Shown piece by piece: positions 59,224 to 64,000 of a stretch of 64,000 bases of DNA. Position 1 is the stretch's first letter. Every line of letters starts with the position of its first letter. The stretch is from Paucimonas sp. (lineage in GTDB: Bacteria; Pseudomonadota; Gammaproteobacteria; Pseudomonadales; Pseudomonadaceae). Under the pieces are notes generated by a model that had not been told where the DNA came from, did no database searches, and saw nothing but the letters and a program-made list of their open reading frames with translations. The position numbers were made by a program, and so were the translations under genes. The stretch is from NCBI GenBank assembly GCA_031253995.1, contig JAIRVG010000056.1, positions 1 through 64,000 on the forward strand, written 5' to 3'.

Positions 59224-60054
59224 TTATTTTTTCCCGCGTGGCGCCACCAGCACGGTTCCGTCGGCGGCAGTGCTGACGGTCACCGGCAGGATGCCCGGCA
59301 ACAGGCTGAGCAAGCGGTCGACACGGGCGCTGTCGAACACCCCGGAGACCGGCAGGCTGCCCAGCGCCGGATCGACCAGGCGCAACGGCTTGTCGTGGTA
59401 ACGCTGGATCACCCCGAGCACCTCGCGCAGCGGCGTGCGCTCGAACAGCAGTTGGCCGTCCTTCCACGCACCGACTACGCCACCCTCGACCTTCGCCAGG
59501 GTACCGAGGCGACCGTCCTGCACCCGGATCTGCTGCCCCGGCTCCAGCAGGCTGGACGCGCCACCCGCCCGCACCGCGACCCGACCCTCGGCCACGCTGA
59601 CCCGAACGCCGTCCTGCTGGCGATCGACATTGAAGCGCGTGCCGACCACCCGCACCGACGCCGACCCCGCCTCCACCAGGAACGGGCGATAGAGCATCGG
59701 CGCCACCTCGAACAGCGCCTGGCCCTGGACAAGCCGGGTCTGGCGACTGCGCAGGTGCCAGCTGACCTCCAGCTCGCTGGCGCCATCCAGCAGGATCGTG
59801 CTCCCGTCCGCCAGTTGCACGGCCTGGCGCTGGCCGACCTGGGTCAGGTAATGCTCGCTGCGATAGGCCGGATCGAGCCAGAGCACCCCGGCAAGCAGCG
59901 CAAGGGACAACAGGCCGGCACGGGTCACGGTGCCGGCCTTTCTGCGCGGCTTGGGCTCGGGCATCGGGAAGCGCTGCTTGAGTTGTTCACGCAGGTCGGC
60001 GATAGCCTGGTCTTCCTCGGCGAACTTGCCGGGACGCGGGGGCTTGGTGGTCAT
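59224..60054 (-). CDS. FecR-type anti-sigma factor/signal transducer
   Basis: 276 residues; ATG overlaps the sigma-factor stop (ATGA). One membrane helix at about 46-62 (LLSLALLAGVLWLDPAY), then the FecR domain (GQRQAVQLADGSTILLDGASEL, VVGTRFNV, VAEGRVAV) and a C-terminal STN-like segment. The cytoplasmic part is only 45 residues and the usual DUF4880 Trp-rich motif is not apparent, so its contact with the sigma factor may differ. Confidence 0.93.
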   Translation of the reverse strand: MTTKPPRPGKFAEEDQAIADLREQLKQRFPMPEPKPRRKAGTVTRAGLLSLALLAGVLWLDPAYRSEHYLTQVGQRQAVQLADGSTILLDGASELEVSWHLRSRQTRLVQGQALFEVAPMLYRPFLVEAGSASVRVVGTRFNVDRQQDGVRVSVAEGRVAVRAGGASSLLEPGQQIRVQDGRLGTLAKVEGGVVGAWKDGQLLFERTPLREVLGVIQRYHDKPLRLVDPALGSLPVSGVFDSARVDRLLSLLPGILPVTVSTAADGTVLVAPRGKK

Positions 60055-60572
60055 GCCTGGACCTCGCTGCCCAGGTATTCACGGCAGGCCGCCATACCCA
60101 GGCGCAGGTGCTTTTCCACGGTCTTCAGGGAAATGCCCAGGCGCTCGGCGACCTCGGCCTGGGGCAGTTCGTGGATCTTGTGCATCACGAAGACCATCTG
60201 GCAGCGCGCTGGCAAGCCTTCGATGGCACGGACCAGGCGGTCGAGGGTCTGGCTGGCATCCAGCTGGCGCTCGTGGCTGGGGAGTTGCGCGTCCACCTCG
60301 GGCAACGCCTCGACCGCGACGATCCAGCGCTGGCGCCGGCGTTCGCCGCGATAGCGGCTGGCGGCGTTGTCATGGGTGATCTTGCGCAGCAACGCCAACG
60401 GCGTGCGTACGCCCTCCTTCTCCTGTTTTTCCAGCAGTTGCACGCAGACATCGTGAACCACTTCGCGGGCGAAACCACGCTCGCCGAAACGCCGGCGCAC
60501 GTGCTCCACCAGCTCGTCGTAGTGACGCACCAGGGTCGACAGCAGCGAGGGTTTCGGGGGATCGGCCTGCAT
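60051..60572 (-). CDS. ECF sigma factor, FecI type
   Basis: 173 residues from ATG 60572, the first in-frame start after the Fur site; no clear ribosome binding site precedes it. Sigma region 2 is about 10-75 (HYDELVEHVRRRFGERGFAREVVHDV) and region 4 about 110-165 (LPARCQMVFVMHKIHELPQAEVAERL). It should activate the receptor gene when iron is low and the ligand is bound outside. Confidence 0.94.
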   Translation of the reverse strand: MQADPPKPSLLSTLVRHYDELVEHVRRRFGERGFAREVVHDVCVQLLEKQEKEGVRTPLALLRKITHDNAASRYRGERRRQRWIVAVEALPEVDAQLPSHERQLDASQTLDRLVRAIEGLPARCQMVFVMHKIHELPQAEVAERLGISLKTVEKHLRLGMAACREYLGSEVQA

Positions 60573-60609
60573 GGGAGGAGATGCCTGGAGGGACGGCGGT
60601 GCAGGAGTA

Positions 60610-60632
60610 TAAATGCGAATACATTTCATTTG
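60610..60632. promoter_or_regulatory. Fur box of the iron-uptake sigma factor gene
   Basis: AAATGCGAATACATTTCATT, flanked by T and TG, resembles Pseudomonas Fur sites and is AT-rich against its surroundings. It lies 40-60 bases before the sigma-factor start. Confidence 0.7.
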
Positions 60633-60682
60633 AAACATATTTTGAAAGCGTTTCGCGGACCTTGTGCGGGTCCGCGTCGTTC

Positions 60683-61618
60683 TCAAGCCTCTTGTTTCAT
60701 CCAGGGCGGCAGCGGGTCGAACCGTGCTTCGATCCACTGCTTGAACGCCAGTACCGTCGCCGCCGGGAAACGCGCCGACGGCCGTACCAGGTACACCCCA
60801 CCGGTAGGATCCAGCTGCCATTCGGGCAACACCCGCACCAGCGTCCCGGCCGCGAGGTCACGGCTCATCAACCACTCACCCGCCCCGAGGATCCCCGCAC
60901 CGGCACGGGCCGCAGCAAGCAGGGACTCACTGTCATTGGCCGTCAGGTTGCCCTTGGGCGTGACACTGACCTGCCGCTCCCCCGCATACATCCGCCATTG
61001 CGGAAACGACGCCAGCCCACTGAAGCGCAGGCAGTTGTGCTCGCTCAGTTGCGCCGGTGCCTGCGGCACGCCATGCCGCTCAAGATAAGCAGGCGAAGCA
61101 CAGAGAATGCGCCGGTGATCGCAAAGCTTCTTGGCGATCAGCCGGTTGTCCTCCAGCTCGCCGATACGGATGGCGAGATCGAAACCCTCCTCGATGATGT
61201 CCACCAACCGCTCGCTGTAGTCGGCAACGATGGACACCTGCGCAAAGGCATCGAGGAATTCCGGCAGCAAGGGGCCGATGCACAACCGCCCCATCGCCGC
61301 CGGCAAGGCCAGGCGCAACACCCCGCGCACCTCCGCCGCCCCGGAAATCGCCTGCTGCTCGGCCTCGGCGATCATGCCCAGGGCGGCGCGAAGCCGTTGC
61401 TCAAGCTGCTCGCCCACCGGCGTGATGCGCACCTGGCGGGTCGAGCGCTCGACCAGGCGCACGCCGAGGCGCTTTTCCATCGCCGCGACCCGCTTGGAGA
61501 TCACCGTGGGATGCCGCTCCAGCAAGCGTCCGGCGCCGACGAAGGAGCCCTGCGCAGCGACGGCGAGGAAGGCAGCGATTTCGTCGCTGTGGGGGTTGTC
61601 CAGTACGTCGAGGTTCAT
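60683..61618 (-). CDS. LysR-family transcriptional regulator
   Basis: 311 residues from ATG 61618. N-terminal winged helix (EIAAFLAVAAQGSFVGAGRLL, VSKRVAAMEKRLGVRLVERSTR). The effector domain follows from about 95. Its ATG overlaps the stop of the quinone oxidoreductase gene, so the two are translated together. LysR genes are usually divergent from their targets, so this order is less common. The sites at 62633-62680 are probably its own operator. Confidence 0.93.
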   Translation of the reverse strand: MNLDVLDNPHSDEIAAFLAVAAQGSFVGAGRLLERHPTVISKRVAAMEKRLGVRLVERSTRQVRITPVGEQLEQRLRAALGMIAEAEQQAISGAAEVRGVLRLALPAAMGRLCIGPLLPEFLDAFAQVSIVADYSERLVDIIEEGFDLAIRIGELEDNRLIAKKLCDHRRILCASPAYLERHGVPQAPAQLSEHNCLRFSGLASFPQWRMYAGERQVSVTPKGNLTANDSESLLAAARAGAGILGAGEWLMSRDLAAGTLVRVLPEWQLDPTGGVYLVRPSARFPAATVLAFKQWIEARFDPLPPWMKQEA

Positions 61619-62589
61619 GGCGTGAGAATGATCGCTCCCGAGGATCGTCCGGATTCCAGGTCGGCATGGGCGCGGGCCGCCTCGGCCAGCGGGTAGCGTC
61701 CCCAGATCTGCACGCTGATGATACCCGCCCGCAACGCCACCAGCACATCCGTGGCCCGCTCCTGGTATTCGGCGGCCGTGGCGGTGTGCGCGGCCAACGA
61801 CGGCCGGGTGACGAACAGCGAGCCCTTGCTGTTCAGCGTGGCCATTTCCAGTGGCGCCGGGGCACCACTGGACGCACCGAAGGACACCATCAGGCCGCGC
61901 GGGCGCAGGCTGTCCAGCGAAGCCTCGAAGGATACCCGGCCGATCGGGTCGTAGACCACGTCCACCTTGCGCCCGCCGGTGATGCGGGACACCTGCGCCG
62001 CCAGGGTCTCGGGATCGAATACCAGCACCTCGTCGCAGCCCAGCGCCCGGGCCTTCTCCACGCTGGCCTGGCGCGACACCACGCCGATCACGAAGGCGCC
62101 CAGGTGCTTGGCCCAGGGCGCCATGAGCGAACCCAGCCCGCCCGCGACACCGTACATCAGCACCGTGGTGCCCGGCCCCACCGGGTAGGTGGACTTGAGC
62201 AGGTAATGCGCAGTGATGCCTTTGAACAATACGGCCGCTGCATCTTCCGCCGACACCCCGTCCGGCAGCTTCACCAGCCGCTCGGCGGGAAACAGCCGGG
62301 CGCTGGCATAGCCGCCCAGCGGCCCGGTGGCGTAGGCGACCCGGTCGCCTACCGCGATATTGCTCACCCCGGCACCGACCCGTGCCACGCGTCCGGCGCC
62401 TTCCAGGCCGAGACCGCCCGGCAGCGGCACGGGCACCGCGCCCTTGCGCTGGGTGACATCGAGAAAGTTCACGCCAATGGCGTCCTGCTCCAGCCACACC
62501 TCGCCGGGCCCAGGTGCGACGGTGTCCACTGTCTCCAGGGCGAGCACTTCCGGTCCACCTGTGCGGCTCAAGCGTATTGCATGGGTCAT
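61615..62589 (-). CDS. NADPH:quinone oxidoreductase (zeta-crystallin type)
   Basis: 324 residues with AGGAG upstream. MDR fold without zinc ligands: GVNFLDVTQRKG near 40, GLEGAGRVARVGAGV near 65, KGITAHYLL near 125 and the NADPH loop VAGGLGSL near 150. It reduces quinones or other electrophiles in the cytoplasm. First gene of a two-gene operon with the LysR regulator. Confidence 0.94.
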   Translation of the reverse strand: MTHAIRLSRTGGPEVLALETVDTVAPGPGEVWLEQDAIGVNFLDVTQRKGAVPVPLPGGLGLEGAGRVARVGAGVSNIAVGDRVAYATGPLGGYASARLFPAERLVKLPDGVSAEDAAAVLFKGITAHYLLKSTYPVGPGTTVLMYGVAGGLGSLMAPWAKHLGAFVIGVVSRQASVEKARALGCDEVLVFDPETLAAQVSRITGGRKVDVVYDPIGRVSFEASLDSLRPRGLMVSFGASSGAPAPLEMATLNSKGSLFVTRPSLAAHTATAAEYQERATDVLVALRAGIISVQIWGRYPLAEAARAHADLESGRSSGAIILTP

Positions 62590-62632
62590 TGCCTTTCTCC
62601 TGCCTGTTCATGAATGGCAGTGAGTATGTGAA

Positions 62633-62680
62633 GTGCAGCAATGAGCAACAAGATAGTGGATTTGCAGTTCATTGCTGCAC
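62633..62680. promoter_or_regulatory. Inverted repeats upstream of the quinone oxidoreductase/LysR operon
   Basis: GTGCAGCAATGA (62633-62644) and TCATTGCTGCAC (62669-62680) are exact complements. The right arm sits in TGCAG-n7-CTGCA (62663-62679), a T-n11-A-type LysR site. A third GGCAGCAAT lies at 62686. Located 44-91 bases before the oxidoreductase ATG. Confidence 0.6.
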
Positions 62681-62698
62681 CAAAGGCAGCAATCAACC

Positions 62699-64000
62699 TT
62701 ACAGCTTGTCCTGCCCGGTATAGGGAATCTTGCAGCGGCCGCTGGAATACGCTTCGCAGATGTAGCTGCGTCGCTGGGTGACGAGGTTGTATTTCTTCGC
62801 CACGTCGTAATCCCCTGGCCCGACCCCCTGGCCACATCGGTAGACCTGCCACTGCTGGCCCTTGATCTGTGCCGTCTCGGCCGTCAGGGTGCCGCCGGCG
62901 CAATGCTGCCGGTCCAGGGCGCTGCCCACGCTGGGTTCATCGACGATGAGCTGGTTGTCCAGGGCACCGTTGCATTCCCAGAACCCGCTCTTGCCGTCCT
63001 GGCGACACACCGCCAGGGCTTCCTGCTGCACGGCACCCCAGCGAACCTTGGTGTCTTTTCCGCCCGCCGAGCCTGGGCTGGCGGCCCCTTTACCGCTGCC
63101 TTGTCCGGTGCTGGCCGCATCACCCTTTCCGGGCGCCTGTGCAGACGCCTTGTCCGTAGCGCCCGCCTGGTTGCTTGCCACACTCGCTCCGTCGGAACTG
63201 TCCTTGATGCACACGGCGGCGCCCGACCCAGCGGTGAGCGTGGTGCCATTGGGGTGACGTGCGGGTGAAGAACCCGGAGGGCATTTTTCGGCCCATGCCG
63301 GAATGGTCACCTGCTGCGGCACGTACTGGACGATCTGGGTTTGTGCCCGAGCTGGCTCGCTGGTGGTCGCCTGCGCCACCTGCTGCTGACGTGCCTGTTG
63401 CCGGGCAGCAGCCTGCTCCCGGGCCTCGGCATCAGCCTGCGCCAGCGCCTGTTGCTGGCGCTGCTGCAGTTCACGCTGGCGGGCGCGCAGCTCTTCGCGC
63501 TGGTCGGCCTCGCGGGCCTGGTCCTGGCGGATGCCGTTGACCGCCTGGTTGAAGTTGCTGAAGTCGCCGCCCGCGGACCGGCTGTCCTCGGCGATGGCAT
63601 TCATGATCGCCGCCTGCTTGTCGGCCGACAGCTGGCCTCCGCCACCCAGGGCGAACCCCGCGGCCATGGCCGCATATTTCATCTGCTGCCGCTCGGCTTC
63701 CTGCTCCTCGGCGCGTTCCTGGGCGCGGATGGCCTGTTCCTCGGCGCGCCGGTCGGCTTCCTCGGCCTCTTCCCGCTGGCGTCGCGAACGGATTTCGGAG
63801 TCCACCAGTTCACGTTCCATCGCCAGGTTTTCGCGGCTAGCCTGCAGCGCGGCCTTGTCGGCGGAGGTACGGGCCACCCGCTTGGCCTGGGCGATGGCCT
63901 TTTCGGCGCAGTCGAAATCACGGCTTTCCACGCAGGCGTTGGCCTTGGCGTTGCGGGCCAGGAAGTCCTGGTGATCCAGCTCGTCCAGCTGCGCGAGCTG
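62699..64000 (-). CDS. Partial Gln/Ala-rich coiled-coil protein of unknown function
   Basis: 434 codons are present; the frame is open to the right edge, so the N-terminus is missing. The visible part starts QLAQLDELDHQDFLARNAKA and runs into a charged coiled coil of about 100 residues (REEAEEADRRAEEQAIRAQE), then a Gln/Ala-rich stretch and a low-complexity Gly/Ser/Ala linker. The C-terminal 130 residues have six cysteines (AVCRQDGKSGFWECNG, QHCAGG, YRCGQG, YICEAYSSGRC), suggesting an exported, disulfide-bonded domain. I recognise no family. Confidence 0.8.
   Translation of the reverse strand, partial: QLAQLDELDHQDFLARNAKANACVESRDFDCAEKAIAQAKRVARTSADKAALQASRENLAMERELVDSEIRSRRQREEAEEADRRAEEQAIRAQERAEEQEAERQQMKYAAMAAGFALGGGGQLSADKQAAIMNAIAEDSRSAGGDFSNFNQAVNGIRQDQAREADQREELRARQRELQQRQQQALAQADAEAREQAAARQQARQQQVAQATTSEPARAQTQIVQYVPQQVTIPAWAEKCPPGSSPARHPNGTTLTAGSGAAVCIKDSSDGASVASNQAGATDKASAQAPGKGDAASTGQGSGKGAASPGSAGGKDTKVRWGAVQQEALAVCRQDGKSGFWECNGALDNQLIVDEPSVGSALDRQHCAGGTLTAETAQIKGQQWQVYRCGQGVGPGDYDVAKKYNLVTQRRSYICEAYSSGRCKIPYTGQDKL

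Overview
The window is GC-rich, densely coded and reads as a chromosome segment of a fluorescent Pseudomonas, most likely of the P. putida group. Evidence seen: Pseudomonas-type REP/REPIN palindromes in many intergenic gaps, a DUF1652-type protein, a PedE/PedF-type quinoprotein alcohol dehydrogenase region, and a block (DAHP synthase, small parvulin, Yej-type ABC transporter, sigma-54 activator, GntP permease, 3-hydroxybutyrate dehydrogenase, acetoacetyl-CoA synthetase) whose order matches what I recall of P. putida KT2440 around PP_3071 to PP_3080. No RNA genes, CRISPR arrays or insertion sequences were seen. All family calls come from reading the sequence and from family knowledge; no search was run.

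Layout. (1) 1-10.6 kb: two nonribosomal peptide synthetase genes on the minus strand (the second runs off the left edge) and a divergent LuxR-type regulator. The adenylation codes read by eye suggest Leu-like, Glu/Gln-like, Leu, as expected for the start of a putisolvin-like lipopeptide. (2) 10.6-14.3 kb: aldehyde dehydrogenase and a divergent HMG-CoA-lyase-like gene sharing a two-box operator, then a secreted bicupin and a degenerate fragment of a second bicupin copy. (3) 14.3-18 kb: an SDR plus hydratase, acylating acetaldehyde dehydrogenase and aldolase, the lower meta-cleavage pathway. (4) 18.1-24.8 kb: one giant RHS/YD-repeat gene of lower GC with an unrecognised C-terminal domain. (5) 25-30.5 kb: two SDRs (one resembling 3-alpha-hydroxysteroid dehydrogenase), a LuxR-type regulator and an RND/MMPL transporter, which with region 3 could be a steroid-like catabolic cluster split by the RHS gene. 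(6) 30.6-37.8 kb: quinoprotein ethanol oxidation: alcohol dehydrogenase, cytochrome c, SoxYZ-like carrier, metallohydrolase, pentapeptide protein, CXXXCW protein and two NarL-type response regulators. (7) 37.8-42.2 kb: a DAHP synthase behind two leader ORFs and an attenuator, flanked by two paralogous secreted proteins. (8) 42.4-52.9 kb: parvulins, Yej-type ABC transporter and ketone-body use under a sigma-54 activator. (9) 52.9-64 kb: DUF1652, DUF3137/LemA/ATP-grasp genes, a LysE exporter, a FecI-FecR-receptor iron unit, a quinone oxidoreductase/LysR pair, and a partial coiled-coil protein.

The most unusual signals are a box shared by the promoters of the RHS gene and of both secreted paralogues, the double leader before the DAHP synthase, a REP element forming the start of a binding-protein gene, and two promoter boxes shared within the quinoprotein region.
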